DNA of 64,000 nt from Gonapodya sp. JEL0774. Lineage: Eukaryota; Monoblepharomycota; Monoblepharidomycetes; Monoblepharidales; Gonapodyaceae. The notes below the pieces were generated by a model that had not been told where the DNA came from, searched no databases, and saw only the letters and a program-made list of their open reading frames with translations. Below are positions 1-11,070 of the stretch, in pieces. Location of the stretch: NCBI GenBank assembly GCA_027604505.1, contig JADIIX010000099.1:1-64000 (forward strand), read 5' to 3'. A program made the position numbers and the translations under genes. Within the stretch, counting starts at the first letter, position 1; each line of letters starts with the position of its first letter.

Positions 1-59
1 AGATTGTCCCGGTATCAGCTTGGTGGTGATGGTCTTTGCGCGTGCAGGCCGCCAAGGAG

Positions 60-230
60 TTGCCCAAGGCGGGTTTTCCTAACCCTAACCCTAAGGGGAC
101 AAACTCAGAAGTCATCCAATTTCAAAAATTCCTTCAGATTTGAGCTCTACTACTCCAATTGCATCTACCTATGCATGGGTGCAGGGATCAGACGACTTGT
201 GGTTCTGGCCCAACCCTAACCCAACATCCC
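60..230. repeat. Short telomere-like CCCTAA repeats
   Basis: Two short blocks of the CCCTAA type (complement of TTAGGG) occur near 80-96 and again near 208-225. TTAGGG is the usual fungal telomere unit, and on the + strand CCCTAA faces a left chromosome end. Only two or so units are present per block, so this is not a telomere but a degenerate or interstitial telomere-like sequence. The neighbouring satellite and retroelement are consistent with a subtelomeric position. The rest of 1-640 shows no gene. Confidence 0.5.
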
Positions 231-639
231 TATGTACCCTCAGCCTCAGAGGAAATTGATGTGAAGTCTGCCAAGGCAAGAGAGTACAGGGCTAGGAAAA
301 ACATGAAGAATTAATTAGTAGTTGTATGAGTTTGTTAGTTTGTTCCAGATGATATCAAGAGTTTGAATTGCTTAGCTCAGTGTAATTTTAGTAGAAGTTG
401 AGTGCTGGTCTTGAAACTCACTAGCCCTGATCCTTGAGCATGAACCTATGCAATACTGTTTTTGAATGGTTCAAATGCAAAGTGTAAGGATGTTCAAATT
501 GTTTGCCTAGTACAAGGATACTGTCCACCTGCTGCCACTGAAATTTAACACCATTAAATGTTCTAAGAATGGTTCTATGACCTTTTTCCTATCTCATACT
601 ATGCTGAACATTTTGCTCAACCACTAATTGGTATTCTTT

Positions 640-1830
640 AAGATGTGAAATGGTTGGATGTACAGAATCAACATTAACCTGGTGGTTCCTCGCTCCACCT
701 TCTATTTGGTCACCAATGGCACTCAATGATCATCAAGCAGTTGCAAGCACCAATTTTAGCGCTTGTAATGTGTCAAAGGACAAAAGCATTGTTAATTTCA
801 GATATGAAATGTATGGAGTTACAAATTCAACATGCCAACAGATGGACAGGGTTCCCATCCTGATTGGTTTCAATTAGAGGATGTCACTTCACTACCAGCC
901 AAATTAAATTTACATTGATATGTATTGTGTCTGCTTTGGCAAGAAAACACTTATATTAATATGTGAAATGTATTGAGTTACAAATTCAAAGTGCAGAGTA
1001 ACAGACACATGTTCCAATCACAATTCGTCACATTATGATCTTAACCCTTGACTCTTAAGCAATCTAACATCAACAGTGACATGTTTTGTGTTTGTTTTGG
1101 TAAGAAAAAAGGAATTTTAATATGTAAAATGTATGGGGTTACAAATTCCAAGAGCACCTCAATCCAAACAGTGCCCATGTCAATTGATCATCATGGGAGC
1201 ATGTTCCTTCACTCCCAAGCAATCACATATCACCCTTGACATGTATTGTGTTGACTTTGAGAAGAAAATATAGATATCAAAATGTAAACTGTATGGAGTC
1301 ACAAATTCAACGGTTCGCCTAACACCGATCAGCACCCATCACCATTGGCCATCATGGGAGCGTGTACCTTCACTCCCAAGGCATCTCACATCAACATTGA
1401 CATGTATTTTGTTTGTTTTGAGAATAAAATGGAGATCTCCATATGTAAAATGTGTGGAGTTACAAATTCAAAGGTTCGCCCAACCCATATCACCACCCAT
1501 TGCCATTTGTCATCATGGGTGCATGTTAGATCTAAACCAAGCCGTCTCACATCAACTTTAACATGTATTCTGTTGGTTTTGAGAAGAAAATGGAGATCTC
1601 AATATGTGAAATGTGTGGAGTTACAAATTCAAAGGTTCGCCCAACCCATCTCAGCACCATCACCATTGGTCATCATTGGAGGGTCTTTCAACACTTCTAA
1701 CACTTCTAGCAACAACATTGATATGTAATGTGCTGGTTTTGTAACGAAAATTGGGACTGTTAAGTGTTTCAAGTACCGAGTTACAAATTCAAAGTTTTGG
1801 GCCGTATCCCCAGTTTGGGCCAAAAACCCC
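640..1830. repeat. Tandem array of a ~160-bp unit
   Basis: The marker ACAAATTC recurs at 821, 980, 1141, 1301, 1462, 1623 and 1783, that is every 159-161 bases, which gives about seven diverged copies. Each unit also carries a CATCATGGGAGC-like block, a CTCCCAAGCAATC-like block and a TTTTGAGAAGAAAAT-like block in the same order. Small open frames inside it simply restate the repeat and are not genes. It is satellite-like and runs up to the retroelement remnant that follows. Confidence 0.85.
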
Positions 1831-1929
1831 TCTTTTCACAGGGGTAACTGTACTTGCCCCCTCACAAAAAACATTCTACTACATATTGGGAGTAGGTTGG
1901 GAGTGTTTGAGGCAGTTTGGAGGGGGTCA

Positions 1930-3170
1930 ATAAAGTGCATCACAGTCACGCACCCCTGGTAGGCCACACAGATTTGTGTTCCTCGCAACTGCAAGGAGGA
2001 AATCCTTCGGACGTACCATGAAGACCCATTGGCTGGTCATGTTGTCTCTGTCAAATTGTGGGACGCCATCCATCAGCGTTTTACATGGCCTGGTATATCT
2101 TGTGTCGTGCGCCGTTGGACTGCTGCATGCAAATTTATCAACGTCAGTCATAGCAATTGGGATGTAGTAATTGAACCCATCCTGTTCGCATATCGGACCA
2201 CTGTCCATCGAGCCTTAGGAGATGTACACACCCTTCTTACTCAACCATGTGAGAGATGCAAGGCTCCCAGCAGACCTGCTATTTCCCAGTGTCACCAAAC
2301 CCCTGAGAACGAGGCCTCAAGACGTGCCAACTGTCACTGCTGTCTTGGCCCATCCGTATGACCAACTACGCACACATATGCGCCAGCATAGGAAAATCCG
2401 TCAAGCCAGTTACAACCACACAGCATCTGTTCCTGCTTTAGACATCAACCAACTTGTCATGGTTTACTACGAGGAATCCCATCTAAAAGGGGAGAGTACT
2501 AAGCTCATCTCCCAATGGACCATACTGCATCACGGAGAAGGTCAGCGAGAACCTTTTCCGGCTAAGCCACATCAGCACCAAGCATGAGATGACTGCCCAT
2601 GTCAGTTGCATGCTAAGTTTCCAGCCATGAGTGACTCATTACGTCCCAGACCCGTCACGCATGAGCATTACACCTGCTCACTCAACTCACAAAATGCAAA
2701 CGCCAGTTGATGCTGTGGTAGCTCAGCAAGACATTGCTCAAGTTGACCTGGGTCCTGACTTCCAATTAACCTATGTGGTAGAAGCTGTCCTTGACAAGAA
2801 GGTGCAACCTGAAACCAAAGGGGCACTGGTCCAATACCTCATGAAGTTGCGTGGGTATGCTACACCTGAGTGGCACCTGAAGGCCTCCTGGCGGCCGATG
2901 ACCTTATCGATGTGTACAAACGCAAACACACCCGTTCAGAAGGGAAGATCCTTACGCGCCACGCTCGCCATAGAGGATTTGCACAGCGGTGTAAGCTGCT
3001 GCAAGAATACATTGACCAAGTGCACCGCGCACCACACCACCTGATGCCGACCCAACCACCCTACCAACGTACGAGTGGTACATGTGAACCCCCATTGCTC
3101 AAGTGGGACTCGCTTTTGAGAGCCCCAGGGAGTGCTGTGAGACAACAGCTAAAAGCAGGAGTTTAGCCAG
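1930..3170 (+). mobile_element. Decayed Ty3/Gypsy chromovirus fragment (integrase end plus chromodomain)
   Basis: Interrupted frames on the + strand resemble the 3' part of a Gypsy polyprotein. Near 2010-2130 there is an integrase zinc-finger-like stretch (GHVVSVKLWDAIHQRF, then WPG). Near 2190-2300 there is the integrase C-terminal signature (AYRTTVHRALGD, then RDARLPADL). Near 2770-2900 there is a chromodomain-like stretch (VEAVLDKKV, then VQYLMKLRGYATPEWH). The zinc-finger-like part runs almost directly into the C-terminal part, so the DDE catalytic core is missing. Several frameshifts break the reading frame. Chromodomain-bearing Gypsy elements are chromoviruses. No intact LTR pair was recognised. 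It is non-functional. Confidence 0.75.
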
Positions 3171-4543
3171 AGTCACGTGACCCCACAAGCACAACAGCAG
3201 TCGTCCCGTTCACCCCCACGCATCACCCCTGGTCGCGGCACCTGTTCCTTGTATAGATGTGATATCTACTAGTATATAGATGCATATTGAGATTTTCCTA
3301 GTGATCTTAGTTGTGCTGGCGGCTCAGTGTTGTGGTATTGACACCTTGCACATGACCACAGCCCACATATGTATTTTAGGCACAACTAGCACCACATAAT
3401 AAGATCACACTTCACATCATCTCACACTCCAGGCCTATCACTAGGCCGCCATCCCGTCATAGAGGGCTGAGACTGATACGTAGTGACAGCCCCACTACAT
3501 CAGTAAACACATTGTACGGGGAGTTTAGACACATACATTGAGTCTCGGGACAGAAACCCAACGGTTCCGTCGACCGAAATGTTTGCCTCTGCATCCTCAT
3601 CGTGAGAAGGAATGGCACTGTTGCACACAAAGTCATGTCATGACACAACACATTTTGTTGGAGTACCTGCATGCATGACTCCAACAGAAATTCTCCACTA
3701 ACAATCCTGATCGCTTGTATTGAGATTCATTTCTTCTGATTGATGATTTGAAGCGCGACAGTGCGAACTTCTCATTCAATCGCGAGAGTATTTTGAGAGA
3801 TACCTCTGACTAGGCGTGCAGTCTTCATGCCACTGTGAACTGGGGGATCAATCGGCTGTAATGTGAAAGAGTCATCCACACGGTTGGAGTCACGTTAGGC
3901 GCGGTAATTCATATCTTCTCTAGAAATCAGCTTGAAAAGTTACAAGAGAATGCTCTCCCGCGGGCCGTGGTAACTGTTACTTATTATTCACATAATATAG
4001 CGCGTGTGGCGGAAACGGGTACATACATGAATATTCGCTCCGCAGTCAGCGTGAGCTCGCACCTGCCAAATTATCGAAGCACGTAGTTTGCTTGGTTTGG
4101 CGCAAAGGCTTTGCGTCGTCTCAGCTCTGTTGGCCATCGGATGAATGGGCGGCCCTAGCCGCTCTAGAATCACTCTCCGAGACGCGATACCCGGTTCCGT
4201 TCGATACCCAGACCTCAAACAGGTCTTTTTTAGTTATAAACAAGAAGGCAAATCTCCATCGAGGACTGCGAGACTCAGTTTTGAGGCACGGGAGACATTG
4301 AGTCACTGTCCTGGAAGGTTTGAGCGAGAGGTATTACTTATGAATTCCGGTACAAGCTTTGGAACGAAGACGGAACAAGGCGAAACTGAAGGAATCTTGG
4401 CGGTGAGTGGTTGTCGGTGGGGGAGATTCTCAGTTCTGGTGCGCTTCGTTGTTTGAAGCAAATGATTCCCCCCACACACGCACCACGCTTGATGTCGAAA
4501 TTACCCTCATTATCCATCAATGGGCAACTATTCCCGGTGTTGA
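3171..4543. other. Gene-free stretch after the retroelement
   Basis: Frames here are short and have no recognisable motif. The first few hundred bases may include the 3' LTR of the preceding element, but I could not find a matching copy. The last part is probably 5' flank of the TLDc gene. Confidence 0.4.
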
Positions 4544-4723
4544 CGATTCGCTCACGATGTCCAGAACCCTCCTCCGCTTCCTGCAAGCTCGGTGGTGTTC
4601 GCCAACGATACCCCAACTTCATCGTCAGCTCCAGTGACATCAATTCAAGAAGTGGGGACGGTAAAAACATTTCGTGCGCCTACAGCGCCCCCGCTCCTGA
4701 GTCGCGATATTCCCCTCACCCCC

Positions 4724-7700
4724 ATGGAGCTCGATGACTCAATCACAGTCGCACCTATTCCAGCAGCGGCGACTCAACACCTCGCCACGTCCGCCCTCCA
4801 CCACATATATGACGCATCACTTGCGCAGTCTAGCAATCCTGTACATGTCGCAAGTACACCATCAGCCCCTCCACCGACGCGGCCATTTCCCATTCCGGAC
4901 CTCACTGTCCAAGAACTCGAACATCACGATGAAGCCGCTGTTGCACCCACGCGCATCGTCATCCCGCCCCCCTCTTCACCCGCTTTGGAGACCAACAATC
5001 AATCCACAACCGACTCGCCGCCCAAATTAGCACCGTCGCCACCAATGCTGGTCACCCTTGACCCCGCTGCGAAACCGCCTCTCAATGCCCTTCATCCCCT
5101 TCCTATCGCCGGGGTCTCTACCGACGCAAACCCCCACCGTGTCCCAACTCGCACTCCTACGAATCTCTCTGCATCCAGTGACCGTATTTCCATCTCCTCC
5201 CGGTCCAGTCACGGGAGCCGCGCCAGTGGGGCAAATTCGAGCATCGTTGGGAAGATCACGCGGTTCTTTCGGCTGGGACATTCGAACTCCCGTTCCGCTT
5301 TTGCAACTTCGATGGATCACAAAGTCCGCAGGAATGCTTCCGATGAGCAACTCGCGAGCTCCGGTAGGAGCAAAGCCAGTTTTGCTGGAAAAGGCGCAGC
5401 TCGGACGGACAATGAAAAGAACGGTGCGCGCAATTACCACCAATCGCTTTCTTAGCAAAGGATCTCCTTCTCATCCGCATTTTTCTACCCTCAGCATTCC
5501 CTCCCACAAACACACCCACCGCACCTCCCCCTCGGCCACCGACCCCTACCCTCGTCCCCCTTCCCGCCACCGCACCAGGTCCACCTATACTCGTCAAATC
5601 TACCTCATTGTCAAAGGCACACGACCCCATGAACCGACGAGGATCCAACACATCCGTCGGAACCACCACATCCACGACCACAGCGACCGTTCCCTCTCCG
5701 CAGCCTCTGCCAACTTCCACCGCGCTCGGATCGGCCTCCACTGTAGCCTCTCGTGTATCGCCAACCACCTCTCCCAACACCGTGACCAGCACCCCAATGC
5801 CGCCTGGGCACCCCATTCCGACACCCATTCATCCCACCAATGTCCCGTCGTCTCTCTCCTTCATTCATACAGCGCAGCGTCCTGCAGACGCCTATGTCAG
5901 CTCGGAAGTCGTTTTTGGTCTGCCCATGCGACGGTTCAACACCGCGCCTGAGCACCGAACTCCGAGGGAGGACGATGGGGACGACGACGATGGCAGCGAG
6001 AGCAGTAGTGATACGGACAATGAGATTGAGAGTGAGAGTGAGAGTGATCAAAATGACGAGGGGAGGTCGGACATTGTCGAGTTGGGGGACAGCAGAAGGG
6101 AACCAGGTACCCCTCGGAACATGGATCCGCCATCTCGAACATCTTCTGCGACTGCCACCTCCAAGCATCACACCCACAAGCACACGCACAAACGTCACTC
6201 CCGCTCCCGTCGCTGGCTCGCCGCTCTCCTTCCGTTCTCCCCCACCAAGCCGTCTGGTGCATCCAAGAAACGCTCCCCCGTAAGCACATCCGCACTCAAT
6301 AACCGATCTCGCTCCGTGAGCCCGTCAGTCTACCAACCCCGACTTCTGCCACGCCCGCCGGGACACAATGTTAGTGTTCCAGCCTCGGGAGTTGTGAGGT
6401 TGAAAAACGGTGTCGTTGTGGCCGAGGAGGATGGTGAACGTGGTGAAGCGCCAGCCGGGGCCATGAGGGTGCTGGCGTGGTTTGGGATCGATGTTGGATC
6501 TGCAGTGACTGCTGGACCAGTTTCACCCTTCGGTGGTAATGACCCGGTGGGGGAAGCGAATGGGGCTGGTTACCCAGAAGAAGATTTGGACGCCGAGACT
6601 GATCCGGCCTCCACCAACTCCCGATCAGTCGCACCCAACATCCACGGCCATCGCGCTGCCTCGTCGGTTTCAGGTTCGAAGTCTCTAGGGGGAACTGTTG
6701 GAGTCGGCGTGGGAGGAAGGCGGTTCAGTGTAGATGAAGACGAGTTTGCCTTGCCCCCAGTGGTGCTTGAAGGACGAGGAGGAGATGTGGATGAGTGGGT
6801 TCTCACAGAGGATGTTGCACAGCAGGTAGGAGAGCAGCTTTGCATTACCTTCCTTAAATCATTCTAATGCCCCAACCTTAAACACCTCACAAATCTCGCT
6901 TCAGCTGCGCACACATCTTCCTCCTCAACTCCGGCTCCTCACTCACTGGTCCCTGGCTTTCTCACTCCCGCTCCATGGTTCATCCATGCGCACCATGTAT
7001 AACCAACTCGAGAATCGAGGATCTGTGGTGCTGGCAGTGAAGGACGAAAACGGGGCGGTGTTCGGAGCCTTTGTCGGGGTAGGTGATGGAGAAGAAGTGA
7101 AGGCGAGGGTCGCAGGAAAAGGATACTATGGCACTGGCGAAAGGTGGGCCCACTGTCTTGGCTATTTTGGTTGGATATGCACATCACTATGATGCCCTCC
7201 TGTTCCTGCGTTCTCTGGTGTGCAGTTTTCTGTGGAGAGTGCTGCCCCTTCCTCGACCACCTCAACAAGACTCCACCGTCGCATCTCACAACGACACTTT
7301 ACATCCCTCTACACTCAGTTCGTCTGCGCACCTTACCTCCGCCCCACACCTTGCAACGTCCGGTACCGACCTCCCGCAACCACACCCAGCAACTATCTCA
7401 CCTCGCCGCCTGTCTCTCCCAAACGTTGATCCCACCTTGAACTCATCCGCGGGCTCAAATGTGGTCGAAGGTGGTACTCCCGGACGGATCAGATTTGCAG
7501 AAGGAACTCGGACGCATAACGCACCGAGACATAGAGCTGCGAGTGCAGATCCGTCAAGGAGACGTGGCGGCTCTGCATCAGGCCGACGGAATAGTACCGG
7601 TGCAGCCTCCATTGGTCTCGCGTCCCTTGCCGCCACTTCGGCAAATTTGGTGGCGGGCCGGCCTTTGGTGCAAGTCCACCCTGCCACCAGCCTGAACGAA

Positions 7701-8174
7701 TACTACATAGCAACAACCTACGATGGGATACAGATTGGTGGTGGAGAGGGTGGCGTGGCAATGTACATTGGGGATGATCTGGAAAGCGGTCACTCTGATG
7801 GTCGTGAGTAAACATTGTGGCTTGAGCAATCCGTTATCTCACAAGATAATGCATTTTACTTCAATCAGGGAATGAAACCTACGATCTCGGTGACATCGCT
7901 CTCGGCGCTCTCCATGCGGAAGAAGATGCGCCACCAGAGTCAAGGAATTTCACCATCGTAGGAATGGAGTGGTGGTGGTTTGATCGAGACCCCGCAAGGG
8001 ATAGGAAGGTAGCGGTGGGTTTTTCCTTCGGCTGAACTGCAACAGAATTCTCGCTGAAGAATTGGTGGTTTGGATATGTAATAGGCCGCGCTAGATGTTA
8101 TCCGTGCCACTCGCACCATGGCAGATGCTGCGGCAGAAAGGAAGACAACCGATTATGCGCAAGTGCCGTGGTAG
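4724..8174 (+). CDS. TLDc-domain protein with long disordered N-terminus
   Basis: Six exons fit with consistent phases: 4724-5423, 5495-6825, 6905-7143, 7226-7803, 7869-8014, 8085-8174, giving about 1,027 residues. The ATG at 4724 (context CCCCCATGG) is the first in frame, but the frame is open back to 4544, so an upstream exon is possible. The N-terminal 680 residues are Ser/Pro/Thr-rich with an acidic run and look disordered. The C-terminus is a TLDc domain. It has THWSLAFSLPLHGSSMRTMY, then ENRGSVVLAVKDENGAVFGA, then YYGTGESFLWRV across an intron. A low-complexity insert of about 130 residues follows, then EYYIATTYDGIQIGGGEGG and a final MEWWWF strand. TLDc proteins (OXR1, Rtc5) bind and regulate the V-ATPase or act in oxidative-stress resistance. 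The insert inside the domain is unusual. Confidence 0.8.
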
Positions 8175-8753
8175 TGAGTTGCGTAATGTTATTTGTCTAT
8201 GTCACTGTCACGGCGTTGCATTTGTAACTACCCGGGATTGTGAATTGTCAGAGACATTTGTATGAGGGCAAGGTCGATCGTAAACGGAGCATTTCTCGTT
8301 TGCATTGTGGCTTGTGCCGAGCTATGTAATGAAAGTGATCCATTCTGCCCGGTGACTATTCATTTTGTCAAAGAATGTTCACAGCGTAATAATCATTTAT
8401 GTAATCTGCTTCGAAATTAATATGACAGGAGCATCTGTCCACCAAGTGACAATGATCTCGACGGAGCAGAGTGAGTTCTCACGGCCCTCCACTATCTGTG
8501 GTTTTAATAATTCCGACCCCCTTGAGGACGATTCCGGGGGTGCGTAAAACGCACCTCAGGAGGATAGGCTCCTTGTGGGTAAGCTGCTACTGGAGGTGGA
8601 GGAACGTTGACTGAGCTCAATCTTGAGGTTCAAACATGAATCAGGTAAAGCACCAGGAATCATGGGACTTATAAATACTTCACGTTGTTTGACCTCAAGA
8701 ATATATCAAAATCATTTCTTTTCACAGTCGACACAATTTTTAGATGAGTATCT
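8175..8753. other. Intergenic, convergent TLDc / F-box genes
   Basis: About 580 bases between the 3' ends of two converging genes. Only short frames are present. It presumably holds both 3' untranslated regions and terminators. Confidence 0.5.
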
Positions 8754-10230
8754 TCAACGTGTTGACACATGGACCACTTTTCCCATTTCCTTGCAACTCT
8801 GCTGCAAATCCTTCAAAAAAGCCATCAATCCATCACTGATTCGACGTGATGACACAGCAATTCGCGTCTGAGCCTGGTCTAGACCGCGCGTCCCAATGAA
8901 AAAGTAGATTCGCTTTGCAGGCAACATCTGAAGCAGTGTGATCCATGTTTCAAGTTCAGCTCCTCCATTTTGTGGATAGCGCGAGGCAAGGAGCAGATCC
9001 TTCAGCCGGAAATGCACCATTTCAAGTCCTGGAAACAATTTCCGCACGGCTCCCGCAAAAGCTAGCATGGTATCTTCCTTGGAGACTCTTGGGTTTGGCC
9101 CCCTTCGTCTTGTGGGCGCAACACGAGCAGCGATGCGAACGTGGAGCGTCCGGATTTCGGGATAAGGGACGACCAGGTTGGGTTGGTTGGGGGGAAGATT
9201 CAATGGTGGGTTGAGGAGAGTGTTCCAGCGAGGGTCGTGTATGTCCACTTCTCCACACTAACATGAGAAAAGAGGTTACTCGTCATGAGTTGGCTCAGAA
9301 AGAGCATTAAAACCTGGTAGTAAAATGGCTCACCTCATTGAGGTTGGCAAAAATGGGTAGAGGAACACGAAAGAGGTCAAGAAGCGTCCACGGCGGGAAG
9401 TCCGAGCCGTAAAACGATAAGAATGTTTTCATGGATGATCTGGGTTCTTCTGGAAATGCCGTAAGCATCTCCGTTGTGCCACGGAGCCCGGAAGGATCCA
9501 GATTGAGAGATTTTATGTTTGGGAACACGGCGAAGACGTCTGAGACGTACGACGCAGTGAGTTCAGGCCCTCGCGGAGAAATGGAAAGGGTTAGGACGGA
9601 CTCGATCGTCCGATGTGACGCCACGGTACCGTTGCTGCTGAGGATCGGGTCAGTCGATAGGTTAACGTGGGTTGGGTTTGACGCCGCGAGGAAACTTAGA
9701 ATTGATTCTGCAGACGGCACGACTGCACCATCTCCAACATTTCCGAGCTTCACTAGTCCTACGAGGGGGATTACATTGCGGGGAAATTCTGGGGGATCCG
9801 TCCACTCGTTAGTATTGCGCATCGCCACAGCTCCCGCAATCAGTCGGTCCACGTCCGGGATGAGGGGAGGCTGCAGAAAAACTTCAGACGCTGAAAGTAC
9901 GACGACCATCTTAGCAGCCGCGAGTCCCTTGATTGTCCTTGAACTTGAAGTTCCTCCTCCACAGACCACGGGCTTGAATTCCTCAAAGATCTCAGCCAGC
10001 TCCACCGAAGAGACCTCATTCCACGGCTGCACATTATGTCCACGAAATCCATTTGCGATACGGATCTCCACTTCCACTGGAACACTGTCCGCACCGGCTC
10101 TGAAGGCAGTACTGGTGATGTGCCACCACCGCCGGCATGCGAGGGAAGCACACTTAAAATAATCTCGAGGTGGAAGATACAAGAGGATCTTGAGAAGAAT
10201 TTCATCTGGAAAAATGTCGTTGATGCCCAT
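8754..10230 (-). CDS. F-box-like protein
   Basis: Two exons, 10230-9334 and 9257-8754 (phase 0), encode 466 residues. The N-terminus, about residues 4-45, reads INDIFPDEILLKILLYLPPR followed by DYFKCASLACRRWW, a clear F-box. This motif recruits Skp1 and so links the protein to an SCF ubiquitin ligase. The rest contains scattered leucine-rich segments and a region comparable to the ligand-side repeats of fungal F-box/LRR proteins, but I do not recognise a subfamily. The substrate is unknown. The ATG at 10230 is the first in frame and starts directly before the F-box. Confidence 0.75.
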
Positions 10231-11070
10231 CCTTGGTGTTGTGGATGGCAGCGGTACCGGCTGTGGAAGTCCCGGTGCTCAGTGATGCGAACAGTACATA
10301 TGTAAGCCCGACGCACCACAACAGATATGTATTGGATTTATTGGTAAAATGGATCAGCGATGAGTCGAGATTTGGTTTGCGAGGCTTTGAAGAGTAATAT
10401 GTACCGGAGTGCAAAGGCGGTCTACGTTACGATGTCTCTATCACGACGGAGGCCGAAGCTATATATGTAGTGGTTCCAGGTGTCCCGACACTCGAAAATT
10501 TGAGGTCCCTGGTCCGGTTGAAGGGTTCCGGATGGAGAACGACTTCCCCATAGGCGGTCAGTTTTCCAATATCTGGAGCTCTTGCAATTTTGATTCGCGC
10601 GAATTGACGTAAAGAGTATCCGGTATTTTTTGCACTGGACAAGTTAGGAATGAGTGGTTTTCCAAACAATATGCTTGTCCACCTATGCGACGAAGCGTTT
10701 GTTTTCCCCACCTGACTCTCCTGTGAACTCCACCAAGGTATCCCGGATGTCGTGGTGGTATCATACTTTACGTAACTTTTTTTAGGACCAAGAATTTCAC
10801 ACACGATGCAAATTTGTGTATAGTTACGGGTATAGGTCATCGCAACACGACGCCAAAGTACAAGTACCACAGACAGTGCAATATGCAAAACAAGACGTGC
10901 CGGCGCCCAATTAAGTTACGGATGGTAGGAGTGTAAAAGAAAGGGGCGGAGAGCAAAGGTGGCGGGGCTGGGGGGGGAGCGGAGAACAAACGGGATCCAA
11001 TGTCCAAAGCGGTGGAGCGTTCCACCCACGAGGATAACGACGTCCCAAGATGTCTTTTCTTCGGCAATCC
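10231..11070. other. Intergenic, no gene seen
   Basis: About 840 bases between the start of the F-box gene and the end of the transporter gene, both on the - strand. No open frame has a recognisable motif. It should contain the F-box promoter and the transporter 3' end. Confidence 0.4.

Noticed and set aside
640-1830. CRISPR array from the regular ~160-bp spacing
   Set aside because: The whole unit repeats, not a short repeat with unique spacers, and the organism is a eukaryote.
5256-6198. Long - strand frames opposite the TLDc gene
   Set aside because: They are shadows of the Ser/Pro-rich coding strand, with no homology, and the + strand model splices cleanly into a TLDc domain.
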